A DNA stretch of 64,000 nt from Microbacterium memoriense (lineage in GTDB: Bacteria > Actinomycetota > Actinomycetes > Actinomycetales > Microbacteriaceae): NCBI RefSeq assembly GCF_025398275.1, contig NZ_JAODOR010000001.1:62001-126000 (forward strand), in the 5' to 3' direction. A program made the translations under genes and the position numbers. Positions 34,120 to 45,350 of the stretch are shown in pieces. Positions within the stretch are counted from its first letter, which is position 1. Every line of letters begins with the position of its first letter. The notes under the pieces are model-generated. The model searched no databases and had not been told where the DNA came from. It saw only the letters and a list, made by a program, of their open reading frames with translations.

Positions 34120-34179
34120 GGACAACGGAACCACAGCAACCTTTAACACCGTCCAGAGAGGCGGAGAAGGGAGCGGCGG
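34118..34179 (+). promoter_or_regulatory. PyrR-binding-type leader of the pyr operon
   Basis: The leader contains GTCCAGAGAGGC (34151-34162), a near match to the PyrR-binding loop core UCCAGAGAGGC known from Bacillus and mycobacterial pyr leaders. It lies next to GGCGGAGAAGGGAG, the ribosome binding region of pyrR. No separate terminator hairpin fits, so PyrR-UMP binding more likely blocks translation start than transcription, as proposed for actinobacteria. Confidence 0.75.
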
Positions 34180-34722
34180 ATGAGCATCAGCGACAACACG
34201 CGCACCGTGCTTCAGCAAGCCGACATCACGCGGGCTTTGACTCGGATCTCACACGAGATCCTCGAGTCCAACAAAGGCCCCGACGGTCTGATCGTCCTCG
34301 GCATCCCGACCCGCGGCGTCACCCTCGCCGAGCGCATCGGCGCGCAACTGGCCGAAATCTCCGGGCATGCCGTCCCGGTCGGTGCTCTCGACGTCACGAT
34401 GTACCGTGACGATCTGCACCGCAACCCGACGCGCACACCCCACCCGACCCAGATCCCCGCGGGCGGCATAGACGGGAAGACGGTCATCCTCACGGACGAC
34501 GTGCTGTTTTCGGGCCGCTCGATACGCGCCGCGCTCGATGCCCTGAGCGACATCGGGCGTCCGGCGGCGGTGCGGCTCGCGATTCTGGTCGATCGCGGGC
34601 ACCGCGAACTGCCCATCCGCCCCGACTTCGTGGGCAAGAACCTCCCCAGCGCCCGACAGGAACGCGTGCACGTGCGCCTGATCGAGGTCGACGGTGTCGA
34701 CGAGGTGACGATCGCCTCATGA
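34180..34722 (+). CDS. pyrR: Bifunctional pyr regulator / uracil phosphoribosyltransferase PyrR
   Basis: RNA-binding regulator of pyrimidine genes with uracil phosphoribosyltransferase activity. The PRPP-binding loop [21 protein letters not shown] lies around 105-125. The N-terminal [20 protein letters not shown] and [20 protein letters not shown] are PyrR signatures. 180 residues is the usual size. It senses UMP/UTP and acts on the leader just upstream. The ATG at 34180 begins the operon; the stop overlaps pyrB. Confidence 0.97.
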   Translation: MSISDNTRTVLQQADITRALTRISHEILESNKGPDGLIVLGIPTRGVTLAERIGAQLAEISGHAVPVGALDVTMYRDDLHRNPTRTPHPTQIPAGGIDGKTVILTDDVLFSGRSIRAALDALSDIGRPAAVRLAILVDRGHRELPIRPDFVGKNLPSARQERVHVRLIEVDGVDEVTIAS

Positions 34723-35690
34723 GACATCTCCTGGACACGCGAACCCTCACCCGCGCGGACGCCTTGCGCCTCCTGGATGTGGCCGAGGACATGCGCGACA
34801 CACAGTCGCGGGAGGTCCGCAAACTCCCGACGCTGCGGGGCAAGACGGTCGTGAACCTCTTCTTCGAGGACTCGACCCGCACCCGCATCTCGTTCGAAGC
34901 GGCGGCGAAGCGCCTCTCGGCCGACGTCATCAACTTCTCTGCGAAGGGCTCATCGGTCTCGAAAGGCGAGTCGCTGCAGGACACCGCTCAGACCCTGCAG
35001 GCCATGGGAGCGGATGCCGTCGTCATCCGCCACGGTGCCTCCGGCGCGCCGCAGACCCTCGCCACGAGCGGGTGGATCTCCGCCGGCGTCGTCAACGCCG
35101 GCGACGGCACGCATGAGCATCCGACGCAGGCGCTGCTGGACGCCTTCACGATCCGGAAGCGGTTCTTCGCAGGCGACAGCCGTGGGCGCGACCTCGCGGG
35201 CCTGAGAGTCACGATCGTCGGTGACGTGCTGCATTCACGCGTCGCCCGCTCGAACGTATGGCTGCTGACGACCCTCGGCGCCGAGGTGACGCTGGTCGCG
35301 CCGCCGACGCTCGTGCCGCAAGACGTCTCAGCGTGGCCCGTGCGCATCGTCTACGACCTCGACGAGGCGATCGACGGCGCCCCCGACGCGATCATGATGC
35401 TCCGCATCCAACTCGAACGCATGAACGCGGCATATTTCCCCACTGAACGGGAGTATTCGCGCCGCTGGGGGTTGGATGCCGCACGCCTTCAGCGACTGCC
35501 GGAAGGTAGCATTGTCATGCACCCGGGGCCGATGAACCGGGGCCTGGAGATTTCCGCCGACGCCGCCGATTCACCGCGTTCGACCGTGCTGGAACAGGTC
35601 GCCAACGGAGTGTCGGTGCGCATGGCGGCGCTCTACCTGCTGCTGGCGGGGGAGCGCGAGACGACGCACGCAGAAGAGGATGCCCGATGA
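34719..35690 (+). CDS. pyrB: Aspartate carbamoyltransferase catalytic chain
   Basis: Condenses carbamoyl phosphate and aspartate, the first committed step of pyrimidine synthesis. The carbamoyl-phosphate motif is [19 protein letters not shown]. The flexible loop region [20 protein letters not shown] follows, then [15 protein letters not shown], and [14 protein letters not shown]. The aspartate-binding part has [16 protein letters not shown] and [10 protein letters not shown]. 323 residues is normal. No pyrI is present. It is coupled to pyrR and pyrC by 4-nt overlaps. Confidence 0.97.
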   Translation: MRHLLDTRTLTRADALRLLDVAEDMRDTQSREVRKLPTLRGKTVVNLFFEDSTRTRISFEAAAKRLSADVINFSAKGSSVSKGESLQDTAQTLQAMGADAVVIRHGASGAPQTLATSGWISAGVVNAGDGTHEHPTQALLDAFTIRKRFFAGDSRGRDLAGLRVTIVGDVLHSRVARSNVWLLTTLGAEVTLVAPPTLVPQDVSAWPVRIVYDLDEAIDGAPDAIMMLRIQLERMNAAYFPTEREYSRRWGLDAARLQRLPEGSIVMHPGPMNRGLEISADAADSPRSTVLEQVANGVSVRMAALYLLLAGERETTHAEEDAR

Positions 35691-36985
35691 CCACCACCAC
35701 TGTGATCCGCGGGGCAGAACTGCACTCCGGTGAGACCGTCGACCTGATCGTCGAGGACGGCCGGATCGCCGAGATCGGGTCGGGTCTCAGCCGAGCCGGC
35801 GCCGACGTCGTCGACGCGGCGGGCCTGATCGCCCTGCCCGGCCTCGTCGACCTGCACACCCATCTGCGGGAGCCCGGCTACGAAGCGTCCGAGACGATCC
35901 TCAGCGGCTCCCGCGCGGCGGCCGCCGGCGGCTACACGACAGTGTTCGCGATGCCGAACACCTCGCCCGTGGCCGACACGGCCGGCGTCGTCGAGCAGGA
36001 ACTCGCTCTCGGCGAAGCCGCCGGCTACGTCCACGTGCAGCCGATCGGCGCGGTCACCGTCGGTCAGAAGGGCGAGCGGCTCGCCGAACTCGGCGCCATG
36101 GCGTCGTCACGCGCGCAGGTGCGGGTCTTCAGCGACGACGGATTCTGCGTCTTCGATCCGCTGATCATGCGGCGCGCGCTCGAGTATGTGAAGGCGTTCG
36201 ACGGCGTCATCGCCCAGCACGCTCAGGACCCCCGCTTGACCGAGGGTGCTCAAATGAACGAGGGCACCGTGTCGGCCGAGCTGGGTCTCGCCGGCTGGCC
36301 CGCCGTCGCGGAGGAGTCGATCATCGCTCGCGACGTCCTGTTGGCCGAGCACGTCGGATCGCGCCTGCACGTCTGCCATCTGTCGACGGCAGGATCGGTC
36401 GACATCATCCGCTGGGCCAAGAAGCGCGGCGTGAACGTGACGGCTGAAGTCACCCCGCATCACCTGCTGCTGACCGAGGAGCTCGTCCGCGGATACGACG
36501 CGCGGTACAAGGTCAACCCGCCGCTGCGGCGCGACGAGGACGTGCGTGCGGTTCGCGAGGGTCTCGCCGACGGCACGATCGACATCGTCGCCACCGACCA
36601 CGCCCCGCACCCGGCCGAGAGCAAGTCGTGCGAGTGGCAGGCTGCCGCGAACGGCATGGTCGGGCTGGAGTCGGCCCTGCGCGTCGTGCAGCAAGCCATG
36701 GTCGACACCGGCCTGCTGTCGTGGGACGACGTGGCGCGCGTCATGTCGAGCGCCCCCGCACGGATCGGTCGCGTGCAGACCGGGTCTCTCGTCACGGGAT
36801 CCACCGCCTCCCTCACGCTCTACGACCCCTCTCCGGTGCGCACGTTCTCCCGAGAAGACCTCCACGGGCGCAGCATCAACTCGCCCTACCTCGGCCGCGA
36901 GCTTCCCGGTGAGGTGCGCTGGACGTTCTTCCGGGGCGCGCCCACGGTTGCCGATGGCATTCTGCGCCCCGGAGCCTCCGCATGA
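35687..36985 (+). CDS. pyrC: Dihydroorotase
   Basis: Zinc amidohydrolase that cyclises carbamoyl-aspartate to dihydroorotate. Metal ligands H57 and H59 are in [25 protein letters not shown] is the family segment, [12 protein letters not shown] and [15 protein letters not shown] provide later ligands, and [13 protein letters not shown] holds the catalytic aspartate. The 432-residue type I (class I) length fits. It overlaps pyrB upstream and the small membrane protein gene downstream by 4 nt, consistent with a single message. Confidence 0.97.
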   Translation: MTTTTVIRGAELHSGETVDLIVEDGRIAEIGSGLSRAGADVVDAAGLIALPGLVDLHTHLREPGYEASETILSGSRAAAAGGYTTVFAMPNTSPVADTAGVVEQELALGEAAGYVHVQPIGAVTVGQKGERLAELGAMASSRAQVRVFSDDGFCVFDPLIMRRALEYVKAFDGVIAQHAQDPRLTEGAQMNEGTVSAELGLAGWPAVAEESIIARDVLLAEHVGSRLHVCHLSTAGSVDIIRWAKKRGVNVTAEVTPHHLLLTEELVRGYDARYKVNPPLRRDEDVRAVREGLADGTIDIVATDHAPHPAESKSCEWQAAANGMVGLESALRVVQQAMVDTGLLSWDDVARVMSSAPARIGRVQTGSLVTGSTASLTLYDPSPVRTFSREDLHGRSINSPYLGRELPGEVRWTFFRGAPTVADGILRPGASA

Positions 36986-37512
36986 CCCGCGAGATGGTCA
37001 TCGCGCTCATGATCGCTCTCGCGGTCGTGCTGATCGCGCTCGGCGTCTGGGCCTGGCTACGTCGGACGCGCCGCGATGGCGGCCTTGTCGCTCCGATCGC
37101 CGAAGCCCCGGCGGATGCCGTGGTCGTGGACCGGTTCGAGGGCTTCTACGTCGCCACGACCGCGCACGATGCTCCGCTCGAGCGCCTCGCGATCCGCGGC
37201 CTCGGCTTCCGGTCGCGCGCCGCGGTCACCGTGATGAATGCCGGTGTGGCCCTGGACCTCACCGGCCAGCCCCGGATGTTCGTGCCGGTCGCGGACATCG
37301 TGTCGGTTGACCGGGCCACCGTGGCGATCGACCGGGTCGTCGAGCCGGGCGGTCTCGTCCGTCTCTCCTGGCTCATCGGCGACGTGACCGTCGACACCTT
37401 CCTGCGAGCGCAGGATGCCGGTTCGCGTGCACTCGCAGATGCGATCGCCGGCATCCTTCCTCGTCCCCTCGAACCTTCCACTCCGACGATCCCGACGGGA
37501 ACCGACGCATGA
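36982..37512 (+). CDS. Membrane-anchored PH-like protein in the pyr operon
   Basis: A 176-residue protein. One N-terminal membrane helix ([20 protein letters not shown]) is followed by basic residues and a cytosolic domain ([40 protein letters not shown]) resembling the PH-like domain proteins found between pyrC and carA in mycobacteria and other actinobacteria (Rv1382-like). The function is unknown, but the conserved position between pyrC and carA in distant genera suggests a link to pyrimidine metabolism or its membrane coupling. Both ends overlap neighbours by 4 nt. Confidence 0.8.
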   Translation: MTREMVIALMIALAVVLIALGVWAWLRRTRRDGGLVAPIAEAPADAVVVDRFEGFYVATTAHDAPLERLAIRGLGFRSRAAVTVMNAGVALDLTGQPRMFVPVADIVSVDRATVAIDRVVEPGGLVRLSWLIGDVTVDTFLRAQDAGSRALADAIAGILPRPLEPSTPTIPTGTDA

Positions 37513-38669
37513 CCCCCTCCGCCTTCTCCCTGACTCTCGACCCCGCCGTCCTCGTGCTCGAAGACGGCAGTCGCCACACCGGACGCGCGTACGGCGCGCG
37601 CGGCACGACCCTCGGTGAGGTCGTCTTCGCGACCGGCATGACCGGCTACCAGGAGACCCTGACCGATCCGTCGTATGCCGGGCAGATCGTTCTGCAAACC
37701 GCGCCGCACATCGGCAACACCGGCATGAACGCGGAAGACCCCGAGTCCCGCCGTATCTGGGTCGCCGGCTACATCGTCCGTGACCCCTCGCGAGTGGTGT
37801 CCAACTGGCGCGCCGACGAATCGCTCGACGACGCGCTCGTGCGCGACGGCATCGTCGGCATCTCCGGTGTCGACACGCGGGCCATCACGCGCGTCCTCCG
37901 CTCGGCCGGGTCGATGCGCGGGGGAGTGTTCTCCGGCGATGCCGCTGACCTCACTCCCGAAGAGCAGCTCCGGATCGTGCGGGAGGCGCCGGCAATGGCC
38001 GGCCAGAATCTCTCCGCGCAGGTCTCGGTCGCCGCGGTCGAAGTGACGCCCGCAACGGGGGAGAGGATCGGCAACCTCGCGGTCCTCGACCTGGGGGTCA
38101 AGCGAGCCACGATCGACAACCTCGCCGCGCGCGGCTTCGACGTGCATGTCCTGCCGCAGGACGTGTCGATCGAGGACATCCGTGCGATCGAGCCCGTCGG
38201 AGTGTTCTACTCCAACGGCCCCGGCGACCCGGCTGCTTCCGGCGACCACGTCACGCTCCTGCGTGACGTCCTTGACGACAAGCTGCCGTTCTTCGGCATC
38301 TGCTTCGGCAACCAGCTGCTCGGCCGCGCGCTGGGTTTCGACACGTACAAGTTGCCGTTCGGGCATCGTGGCATCAATCAGCCGGTGCTGGACAAGCAGA
38401 CCGGCCGCGTGGAGATCACCGCGCACAACCACGGCTTCGCCGTCGACGCGCCGCTCGAGGGCGAGACCGACAGCCCGAACGGCTACGGCCGCGTCGAGGT
38501 CAGCCACATCGGTCTCAATGACAACGTCGTCGAGGGCCTGCGCGCCCTCGACATCCCGGCGTTCAGCGTGCAATACCACCCCGAGGCCGCCGCCGGTCCG
38601 CACGATGCCAACTATCTCTTCGACCGCTTCGCCGACCTCGTGCGCACCACCCTGGAGAACAAGAACTAA
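37509..38669 (+). CDS. carA: Carbamoyl-phosphate synthase small chain
   Basis: Glutaminase half of carbamoyl-phosphate synthase, feeding pyrimidines and arginine. The N-terminal domain contains [20 protein letters not shown] and [13 protein letters not shown]. The class I amidotransferase domain has the nucleophile in [12 protein letters not shown]; the usual GHQ is GNQ here, a variation away from the cysteine. The other triad members are in VQYHPEA. 386 residues is normal. The stop TAATG overlaps the carB start, so subunit production is coupled. Confidence 0.97.
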   Translation: MTPSAFSLTLDPAVLVLEDGSRHTGRAYGARGTTLGEVVFATGMTGYQETLTDPSYAGQIVLQTAPHIGNTGMNAEDPESRRIWVAGYIVRDPSRVVSNWRADESLDDALVRDGIVGISGVDTRAITRVLRSAGSMRGGVFSGDAADLTPEEQLRIVREAPAMAGQNLSAQVSVAAVEVTPATGERIGNLAVLDLGVKRATIDNLAARGFDVHVLPQDVSIEDIRAIEPVGVFYSNGPGDPAASGDHVTLLRDVLDDKLPFFGICFGNQLLGRALGFDTYKLPFGHRGINQPVLDKQTGRVEITAHNHGFAVDAPLEGETDSPNGYGRVEVSHIGLNDNVVEGLRALDIPAFSVQYHPEAAAGPHDANYLFDRFADLVRTTLENKN

Positions 38670-41600
38670 TGCCCAAGCGCACCGACATCAACTCTGTCCT
38701 CGTCATCGGCTCCGGCCCGATCGTGATCGGTCAGGCGTGTGAGTTCGACTACTCCGGCACCCAGGCGTGCCGGGTGCTTCGCGAAGAGGGCGTACGCGTC
38801 ATCCTCGTCAACTCCAACCCGGCGACGATCATGACCGACCCCGACTTCGCCGACGCGACCTACATCGAGCCGATCACGTGGCAGGTCATCGAGACGATCA
38901 TCGCCAAGGAGAAGCCCGACGCCATCCTCCCGACGCTCGGCGGCCAGACGGCGCTGAATGCCGCGATCGACCTGCACAATCACGGCATCCTCGAGAAGTA
39001 CGACGTCGAACTCATCGGTGCGAACTTCGAGGCCATCAACAAGGGTGAGGATCGGCAGATCTTCAAGCAGCTCGTCCTCGACTCGGGCGCGGACGTGGCT
39101 GACAGCCGCATCTGCCACACGATGGACGAAGTGCTCGCCGGAGCAGCCGAACTCGGCTATCCGCTCGTCGTGCGTCCGTCCTTCACCATGGGGGGCCTCG
39201 GCTCGGGCTTCGCGTACGACGAGAACGATCTCCGCCGTATCGCGGGCGCGGGGCTTCGTGACTCTCCCACGACCGAGGTTCTCCTGGAGGAGTCGATCCT
39301 CGGTTGGAAGGAGTACGAACTCGAGCTCATGCGCGACACGGCCGACAACACGGTCGTCGTCTGCTCGATCGAGAACGTCGATCCCGTCGGCGTTCACACG
39401 GGCGACTCGATCACGGTGGCGCCGGCGCTGACCCTCACCGACCGCGAGTACCAGAAGCTCCGTGACATCGGCATCGACATCATCCGGGCCGTCGGTGTCG
39501 ACACCGGCGGCTGCAACATCCAGTTCGCTGTCGACCCCGCCACCGGGCGCATCATCGTCATCGAGATGAACCCGCGGGTCTCGCGCTCTTCGGCTCTGGC
39601 GTCCAAGGCCACGGGATTCCCGATCGCGAAGCTGGCCGCGAAGCTCGCGATCGGCTACCGGCTCGACGAAGTCCCCAATGACATCACGGGGGCGACGCCG
39701 GCAAGCTTCGAGCCGACGCTCGACTATGTCGTGGTCAAGGTGCCGCGCTTCAACTTCGAGAAGTTCCCGAACGCCGACACGACCCTCACGACCACCATGA
39801 AGTCGGTCGGCGAGGCGATGGCGATCGGCCGCAACTACGCGACGGCCCTGCAGAAGGCGCTGCGGTCGCTGGAGAAGCGTGGTTCGAGCTTCCATTGGGG
39901 ACCGGAGGAACGGTCCGCCGACGAGTTGCTCGAGATCTCGAAGAAACCCACCGACGGCCGCATCGTGGTGCTGCAGCAGGCGATGCGCCGGGGCGCGACG
40001 ACCGAGCAAGCGTTCGAGGCAACGAAGATCGACCCCTGGTTCCTCGACCAGATCGCCCTCATCAACGAGGTCGCCGAATTCCTCCAGGCAGCACCCGAGC
40101 TCAACGCGGCGACCCTTCGCATCGCCAAGGAGCACGGCTTCAGCGACGCGCAGCTCGCGCAGCTCCGTGGTGTCTCCGAAGCCGAGATCCGGGGTCTGCG
40201 CTGGACGCTCGGCGTACGCCCGGTCTACAAGACGGTCGACACGTGCGCGGGAGAATTCCCGGCGCTCACTCCGTACCACTACTCCAGCTATGACCAGGAG
40301 ACCGAGGTGACTCCCTCCGAGCGCACCAAGGTGGTCATCATCGGCTCGGGTCCCAACCGCATCGGCCAGGGCGTCGAGTTCGACTACTCCTGCGTGCACG
40401 CCTCGTTCGCGCTATCGGATGCCGGGTTCGAAACCATCATGGTCAACTGCAACCCGGAGACGGTCTCGACCGACTACGACACGAGCGATCGCCTGTATTT
40501 CGAGCCGCTGACTCTCGAGGACGTGCTCGAGGTCCTCCATGCCGAAGCACAGTCCGGCACGATCCTCGGCGTCGTCTGCCAGCTGGGCGGGCAAACACCC
40601 CTGGGGCTCGCCAAGGGCATCGAGGATGCCGGATACACGATTCTCGGTACGTCGCCCGCCGCGATCGACATCGCCGAGGAGCGGGAGCTCTTCTCGCAGC
40701 TCTTGGACCGAGCCGGTCTGATCGCGCCCCGTCACGGCACCGCGGTCAACGAGGCGGAAGCCGTCGCGATCGCCGAGGAGATCGGCTATCCCGTGCTCGT
40801 TCGTCCGAGCTTCGTGCTCGGCGGCCGCGGCATGGAGATCGTCTACGACACCGAGAGCCTGCGCGACTACTTCGTGCGCACCGCGGGTGAGGTCGTCATC
40901 GAAGAGGGCAAGCCGCTCTTGGTCGACCGCTTCCTCGACGACGCGATCGAGCTCGATGTCGACGCACTCTACGACGGCCATGAGCTCTACATCGGCGGTG
41001 TCATGGAACACCTCGAAGAAGCAGGCATCCACTCGGGTGACTCGTCGTGCACCCTTCCGCCCATTTCTCTCGGTCGTACCGAAATCGACCGGGTGCGTAC
41101 CGCAACCCTGGCGATCGCCGAGGGCGTCGGTGTGCGAGGGCTGCTCAACGTGCAGTTCGCCGTCTCGGCGGGTGTTCTCTACGTCATCGAGGCGAACCCG
41201 CGGGCGTCGCGCACGGTGCCGTTCGTCTCCAAGGCGCTCGGCATTCCGCTCGCGAAGGCGGCCGCACGCGTCATGGCCGGAGCGACGATCGCGGAGCTGA
41301 AGACCGAAGGGCTGCTCCCCGCGCAGGACGGCTCGCGCGTGCCACTCGATTCGCCGGTCGCCGTGAAGGAAGCCGTGCTGCCGTTCAAGCGGTTCCGCAC
41401 GGCCGACGGCCACACGGTCGACTCCGTCCTCGGCCCCGAGATGCGTTCGACGGGTGAGGTCATGGGCATCGACCGGGACTTCCCGACCGCGTTCGCGAAG
41501 AGCCAGGCGGCCGCCTACGGCGGCATGCCGACCTCGGGCACCGTTTTCCTCTCGGTCGCCGACGACGACAAGCGCGCCGTCATCCTGCCGGCCCACCGCC

Positions 41601-41956
41601 TGCAGGAACTCGGCTTCCGCCTGACGGCGACGGAGGGCACCGCCGAGATCCTGGCGCGCAACGGTATTCGCGTCGAGATCGTGAACAAGTACTCCGAGAC
41701 GCACGAGACCGGTGAGGTCAACATCGTCGACCTCATCAACGCGGGCGAGATCGACATCGTCGTGAACACCCCGTCGGGCGGTATCGCCCGTGCCGACGGC
41801 TACGAGATCCGTGCGGCTGCTGTCGCCGCCGACAAGGCGCTCTTCACCACGATGGCCGTCCTCGGCGCCGCCGTCAGTGCCCTTCCGGTGCTGCGCGAAG
41901 GGTTCGCAGTGAAGAGCCTGCAGGAGTACGCGATCGACCGGGAGGCTCGTCGGTGA
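38669..41956 (+). CDS. carB: Carbamoyl-phosphate synthase large chain
   Basis: Makes carbamoyl phosphate from bicarbonate, ammonia and two ATP. The 1095 residues divide into two homologous ATP-grasp halves. The first (1 to about 400) starts [18 protein letters not shown] and includes [16 protein letters not shown]. The second (from about 550) starts [18 protein letters not shown] and includes [16 protein letters not shown]. The C-terminal MGS allosteric domain (about 945-1095) contains [20 protein letters not shown] and VNTPSGG. ATG 38669 shares bases with the carA stop. Its stop overlaps pyrF. Confidence 0.98.
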   Translation: MPKRTDINSVLVIGSGPIVIGQACEFDYSGTQACRVLREEGVRVILVNSNPATIMTDPDFADATYIEPITWQVIETIIAKEKPDAILPTLGGQTALNAAIDLHNHGILEKYDVELIGANFEAINKGEDRQIFKQLVLDSGADVADSRICHTMDEVLAGAAELGYPLVVRPSFTMGGLGSGFAYDENDLRRIAGAGLRDSPTTEVLLEESILGWKEYELELMRDTADNTVVVCSIENVDPVGVHTGDSITVAPALTLTDREYQKLRDIGIDIIRAVGVDTGGCNIQFAVDPATGRIIVIEMNPRVSRSSALASKATGFPIAKLAAKLAIGYRLDEVPNDITGATPASFEPTLDYVVVKVPRFNFEKFPNADTTLTTTMKSVGEAMAIGRNYATALQKALRSLEKRGSSFHWGPEERSADELLEISKKPTDGRIVVLQQAMRRGATTEQAFEATKIDPWFLDQIALINEVAEFLQAAPELNAATLRIAKEHGFSDAQLAQLRGVSEAEIRGLRWTLGVRPVYKTVDTCAGEFPALTPYHYSSYDQETEVTPSERTKVVIIGSGPNRIGQGVEFDYSCVHASFALSDAGFETIMVNCNPETVSTDYDTSDRLYFEPLTLEDVLEVLHAEAQSGTILGVVCQLGGQTPLGLAKGIEDAGYTILGTSPAAIDIAEERELFSQLLDRAGLIAPRHGTAVNEAEAVAIAEEIGYPVLVRPSFVLGGRGMEIVYDTESLRDYFVRTAGEVVIEEGKPLLVDRFLDDAIELDVDALYDGHELYIGGVMEHLEEAGIHSGDSSCTLPPISLGRTEIDRVRTATLAIAEGVGVRGLLNVQFAVSAGVLYVIEANPRASRTVPFVSKALGIPLAKAAARVMAGATIAELKTEGLLPAQDGSRVPLDSPVAVKEAVLPFKRFRTADGHTVDSVLGPEMRSTGEVMGIDRDFPTAFAKSQAAAYGGMPTSGTVFLSVADDDKRAVILPAHRLQELGFRLTATEGTAEILARNGIRVEIVNKYSETHETGEVNIVDLINAGEIDIVVNTPSGGIARADGYEIRAAAVAADKALFTTMAVLGAAVSALPVLREGFAVKSLQEYAIDREARR

Positions 41957-42792
41957 CGACATTCGGTTCGCGACTGCGCGCCGCACTGGCCGCACGGGGA
42001 CCCCTCTGCGTGGGCATCGACCCGCACGAAGCTCTGCTGCGGGCATGGGGACTGCCGGTCGATGCGTCCGGGGTCCGTGAGTTCGGTCTCAGGGTCGTCG
42101 ATGCGGCCGCCGGTCGGGTCGCGGTCGTGAAGCCGCAGGTGTCCTTCTTCGAGCGGTTCGGTGCGGCCGGATTCGCTGCCCTGGAGGAGGTCCTGGCGGC
42201 CGCGCGTGCAGCACAGCTTCTCGTGATCGCCGACGCGAAGCGCGGCGATATCGGCACGACGATGGATGCGTACGCGGCCGCGTGGCTTACGGCTGGCTCG
42301 CCGCTGGAAGCAGACGCGCTCACGGTGAACCCGTACCTCGGTGTCGGCGCCCTGGCAGGGACGTTCGAGCTGGCGCTCGCTCAGGGCAAGGGCGTGTTCG
42401 TTCTGGCTGCCACAAGCAATCCCGAAGGGACAACCGTGCAGTCGGCGCGGACGGATCACGGCACCGTTGCGCGGTCGATCGCCGCGGCCGTCGCGTCGTA
42501 TGACGCCGCCGGATTCGAGGGCGGCTGGTCCTCGCTCGGCCTCGTGGTCGGTGCCACCGTCGATCTCGCGGCGCGGGGACTCGACGTCCCGTTCGATCGC
42601 ACACTTCCTCTCCTCGCGCCCGGGTTCGGCGCGCAGGGCGCCGAGCCGGCGGACCTTCCGCGCATCTTCGGACCTCTCTCGCCCGCGGTGATCGCGAGCG
42701 AGAGCCGCAGCATCCTCTCCGCCGGCCCCGAAGCTCTGGCCGAGCGGATCGATGTGCGCTCAGCCCTGTACCGTGGAGATTTCCATGGCTGA
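41953..42792 (+). CDS. pyrF: Orotidine 5'-phosphate decarboxylase, type 2
   Basis: Last step to UMP. The catalytic motif is [20 protein letters not shown] (Lys and paired Asp). The N-terminal [20 protein letters not shown] is typical of the type 2 (mycobacterial) form, as is the length of 279 residues. [14 protein letters not shown] lies in the middle. GTG 41953 overlaps the carB stop. The 3' end overlaps the IHF-guanylate kinase gene by 8 nt. Genes pyrD and pyrE are not in the window. Confidence 0.96.
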   Translation: MTTFGSRLRAALAARGPLCVGIDPHEALLRAWGLPVDASGVREFGLRVVDAAAGRVAVVKPQVSFFERFGAAGFAALEEVLAAARAAQLLVIADAKRGDIGTTMDAYAAAWLTAGSPLEADALTVNPYLGVGALAGTFELALAQGKGVFVLAATSNPEGTTVQSARTDHGTVARSIAAAVASYDAAGFEGGWSSLGLVVGATVDLAARGLDVPFDRTLPLLAPGFGAQGAEPADLPRIFGPLSPAVIASESRSILSAGPEALAERIDVRSALYRGDFHG

Positions 42793-43681
42793 TTCCCGCA
42801 CTCCTCCCGAAGTCGATCGCGCGGCCGCATCGCGCCGAGCCGTCGCCGCACGGCGCGAGCGCGCCGCGCTCAAGCGTGATGTGACCACTCGCGTCATCAC
42901 GCCGCAAGAACTTCTGCGTCGCGCCCAAGCCGCACACGATTCACCCCCCGGCGCCATGCGCGTCACCGAGTTCCTGACGGCGATCCCGGCAATCGGTGCG
43001 GGCAAGCGCGACCGGATCCTCGCCTCGCTCGGGATCTCCCCGGTCAAGCGACTGGGTGGACTGGGGGCGCGTCAGCGCGTCGCGCTCGTCGCATTCCTGG
43101 ATGACCGGTGGCCCGAGCCGCAGCCGCGAGAGGGGCGTAGCCGCCTCATCGTGTTGGCGGGGCCCACCGCCGTCGGCAAAGGCACGGTTGCCACGCACAT
43201 CAAGGAGCACCATCCCGAGCTCCTCTTGTCGGTATCGGCGACGACGCGGAGCCCGCGGCCCGGCGAAGTCGACGGCGAGCACTACTTCTTCGTGGACGAT
43301 GCCGAGTTCGACCGTCTGATCGCCGCGGGGGAGCTGCTCGAGCACGCGACCGTGCACAACCGCTTCCGCTACGGCACACCGAAGGCGCCGATCGAGCGGG
43401 CTCTTGCAGACGGGCGCACCGTGTTGTTGGAGATCGACCTGCAGGGCGCGCGGCAAGTGCGCGCGGCGGCCCCCGACGCGACGTTGGTCTTCCTGCTGCC
43501 GCCGAGCTGGGATGAACTGGTTCACCGGCTCATCGGTCGCGGCACGGAGGATGCGGAAGAGCGCGAACGACGGTTGAAGACCGCGAAGGTCGAACTGGCA
43601 TCTCAGGGTGAGTTTGATTTCCACGTCGTCAACGACGACGTCGCCCGGGCCGCGGCCGAGGTGGTCTCGTTGACGCGTTAA
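42785..43681 (+). CDS. gmk: Guanylate kinase with N-terminal actinobacterial IHF (mIHF) domain
   Basis: 298 residues in two parts. Residues about 15-112 match mIHF, the actinobacterial integration host factor-like DNA-binding protein: [40 protein letters not shown] and the preceding basic helix. From about 120 follows a full guanylate kinase: P-loop [10 protein letters not shown] at 126-135, [20 protein letters not shown] as GMP site, and [14 protein letters not shown]. In most actinobacteria mihF is a separate gene just before gmk; here one frame spans both with no stop. ATG 42785 lies within the pyrF end. It may couple nucleotide supply to DNA binding. Confidence 0.93.
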   Translation: MADSRTPPEVDRAAASRRAVAARRERAALKRDVTTRVITPQELLRRAQAAHDSPPGAMRVTEFLTAIPAIGAGKRDRILASLGISPVKRLGGLGARQRVALVAFLDDRWPEPQPREGRSRLIVLAGPTAVGKGTVATHIKEHHPELLLSVSATTRSPRPGEVDGEHYFFVDDAEFDRLIAAGELLEHATVHNRFRYGTPKAPIERALADGRTVLLEIDLQGARQVRAAAPDATLVFLLPPSWDELVHRLIGRGTEDAEERERRLKTAKVELASQGEFDFHVVNDDVARAAAEVVSLTR

Positions 43682-43726
43682 TCGCCCCGCCGCCGGAAGT
43701 CTGCGAGCCGGGGGCGCGATCCGAGG

Positions 43727-43732
43727 TAGAAT
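43727..43732 (+). promoter_or_regulatory. Predicted -10 box (TAGAAT) for rpoZ
   Basis: TAGAAT matches TANNNT, 68 nt before the rpoZ GTG, with AGGAGG (43788-43793) ahead of the start. Confidence 0.5.
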
Positions 43733-43799
43733 GATCGGATGCCGCGGATTCACCACCGCGCGACAGTCTTCCCCGCCGCCCGATCCCAGGAGGTTCCCC

Positions 43800-44054
43800 G
43801 TGGCTGCACGTGACCAGGGCATCATCGACCCGCCCATCGACTCGCTCCTCGAGAAGGTCGATTCCAAGTACCAGCTCGTGATCTACGCATCCAAGCGTGC
43901 CCGTCAGATCAACGACTACTACTCCGACCTGCACGAGGGAAACCTCTTCGACAACGTCGGACCGCTCGTCGACTCGCACGTCGAGGACAAGCCGCTGACG
44001 ATCGCGATGCACGAGATCCACGAGGACAAGCTCCGCCTCCGTCCCGCCGAGTGA
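43800..44054 (+). CDS. rpoZ: DNA-directed RNA polymerase omega subunit
   Basis: Small subunit that helps beta-prime fold and polymerase assembly. The 84 residues contain [34 protein letters not shown] and a C-terminal [21 protein letters not shown] 43800 is 6 nt after AGGAGG. A longer frame from 43731 exists, but its extra N-terminus has no family match. It is followed by two hairpins and then metK; coaBC, usually found here, is absent. Confidence 0.96.
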   Translation: MAARDQGIIDPPIDSLLEKVDSKYQLVIYASKRARQINDYYSDLHEGNLFDNVGPLVDSHVEDKPLTIAMHEIHEDKLRLRPAE

Positions 44055-44060
44055 GTTCAT

Positions 44061-44116
44061 GACGCCGTATGGCGTCGCCATGCCCGCGTTCTCCGCTGTG
44101 TCGGAGCCCGCGGGCA
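44061..44116 (+). terminator. Two tandem hairpins between rpoZ and metK
   Basis: Hairpin 1: GACGCC-GTAT-GGCGTC (44061-44076). Hairpin 2: TGCCCGCG (44081-44088) with CGCGGGCA (44109-44116), and an inner CTCCG/CGGAG stem. Neither has a T tract. They may end rpoZ messages or structure the metK leader. Confidence 0.55.
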
Positions 44117-44150
44117 TGATGGTGTGTACCCCCGAGAACCTGGAGCATCG

Positions 44151-45344
44151 ATGAGCGCCCTGCGTCTGTTCACATCCGAGTCCGTGACGGAAGGTCACCC
44201 GGACAAGATCTGCGACCAGATCTCGGACTCCATCCTCGACGCACTCATCGAGGTCGATCCCGGAAGTCGCGTCGCCGTCGAGACCCTGGTGACGACCGGC
44301 CTCGTCCACGTCGCCGGTGAAGTGCGCAGCGAGGGCTACGTCGACATTCCGGGGATCGTGCGCCGCGTCGTCAATCACATCGGATACACCTCGAGTGAGA
44401 CCGGCTTCGACGGCGATTCGTGCGGCGTGACGGTATCGATCGGCGAGCAGTCCAGCGACATCGCCGCCGGCGTCGACAATGCGCTCGAGCACCGCGAGGG
44501 CGGGTCGATCGACCCGATCGACGCACTCGGCGCGGGCGATCAGGGCATCATGTTCGGCTATGCGACGAACGAGACACCGCAACTCATGCCGATGGCGATC
44601 TGGACGGCGCACCGCCTCGCGGAGCGTCTGACCGACGCTCGGCGCTCAGGTGCGCTCGGCTTCCTGCGCCCAGACGGCAAGACACAGGTCACGCTCGGCT
44701 ATGACGGCGCCGTGCCGCGCTCGGTCGAGACGGTCGTGCTGTCGACACAACACAACCTCGACATCTCGATTCCGGCGCTGCGCGCCGCCGTGCAAGCCGA
44801 AGTGATCGATCCTGTCCTCGCGCAGACAGGTCTCGACCTCTCCCACGTGCAGTACGTCATCAACCCTGCCGGACCCTTCGTGACGGGTGGCCCGAAGGGC
44901 GATGCCGGACTCACCGGGCGCAAGATCATCATCGACACCTACGGCGGCGCCGCGCGCCACGGTGGTGGCGCGTTCAGCGGGAAGGACCCGTCCAAGGTTG
45001 ATCGTTCCGCCGCCTATGCCATGCGGTGGGTTGCGAAGAACGCCGTCGCGGCGGGGCTCGCCGATCGGCTTGAGGTCCAGGTCGCGTATGCGATCGGTCG
45101 CGCGGCCCCCGTCGGCCTCTACGTCGAGACGTTCGGCTCCGGCCACGTTGCCGACGACGTCATCACGCGGGCAATCCGCGATGTTTTCGACCTGCGCCCG
45201 CAGGCCATCATCGATGACCTCGATCTGTTGCGTCCGATCTACGCGCAGACCGCTGCGTACGGCCACTTCGGCCGCGAGCTGCCCGAGTTCACGTGGGAGC
45301 AGACGACTCGCGTCGAGGAGCTGCGCGCGGCCGCTGGCCTCTGA
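44151..45344 (+). CDS. metK: S-adenosylmethionine synthetase
   Basis: Makes AdoMet from methionine and ATP; the product also supplies the HsdM, RsmB and other methylases. 397 residues. [17 protein letters not shown] is near the N-terminus, [17 protein letters not shown] in the middle, and [20 protein letters not shown] is the phosphate-binding loop. ATG 44151 follows CTGGAGC; a longer frame from 44124 adds nine residues without family support. The 96-bp gap upstream is too short for the longer known SAM riboswitches. Confidence 0.98.
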   Translation: MSALRLFTSESVTEGHPDKICDQISDSILDALIEVDPGSRVAVETLVTTGLVHVAGEVRSEGYVDIPGIVRRVVNHIGYTSSETGFDGDSCGVTVSIGEQSSDIAAGVDNALEHREGGSIDPIDALGAGDQGIMFGYATNETPQLMPMAIWTAHRLAERLTDARRSGALGFLRPDGKTQVTLGYDGAVPRSVETVVLSTQHNLDISIPALRAAVQAEVIDPVLAQTGLDLSHVQYVINPAGPFVTGGPKGDAGLTGRKIIIDTYGGAARHGGGAFSGKDPSKVDRSAAYAMRWVAKNAVAAGLADRLEVQVAYAIGRAAPVGLYVETFGSGHVADDVITRAIRDVFDLRPQAIIDDLDLLRPIYAQTAAYGHFGRELPEFTWEQTTRVEELRAAAGL

Positions 45345-45350
45345 GCGGCC

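Noticed and set aside
19518..34179. Integrative element with integrase, tRNA target or direct repeats
   Set aside because: No integrase, transposase, tRNA gene or matching flanking repeats were found at either edge, so no mobile element is called.
44055..44150. SAM riboswitch upstream of metK
   Set aside because: Only 96 bp, occupied by two simple hairpins. I see no conserved core of a known SAM aptamer.
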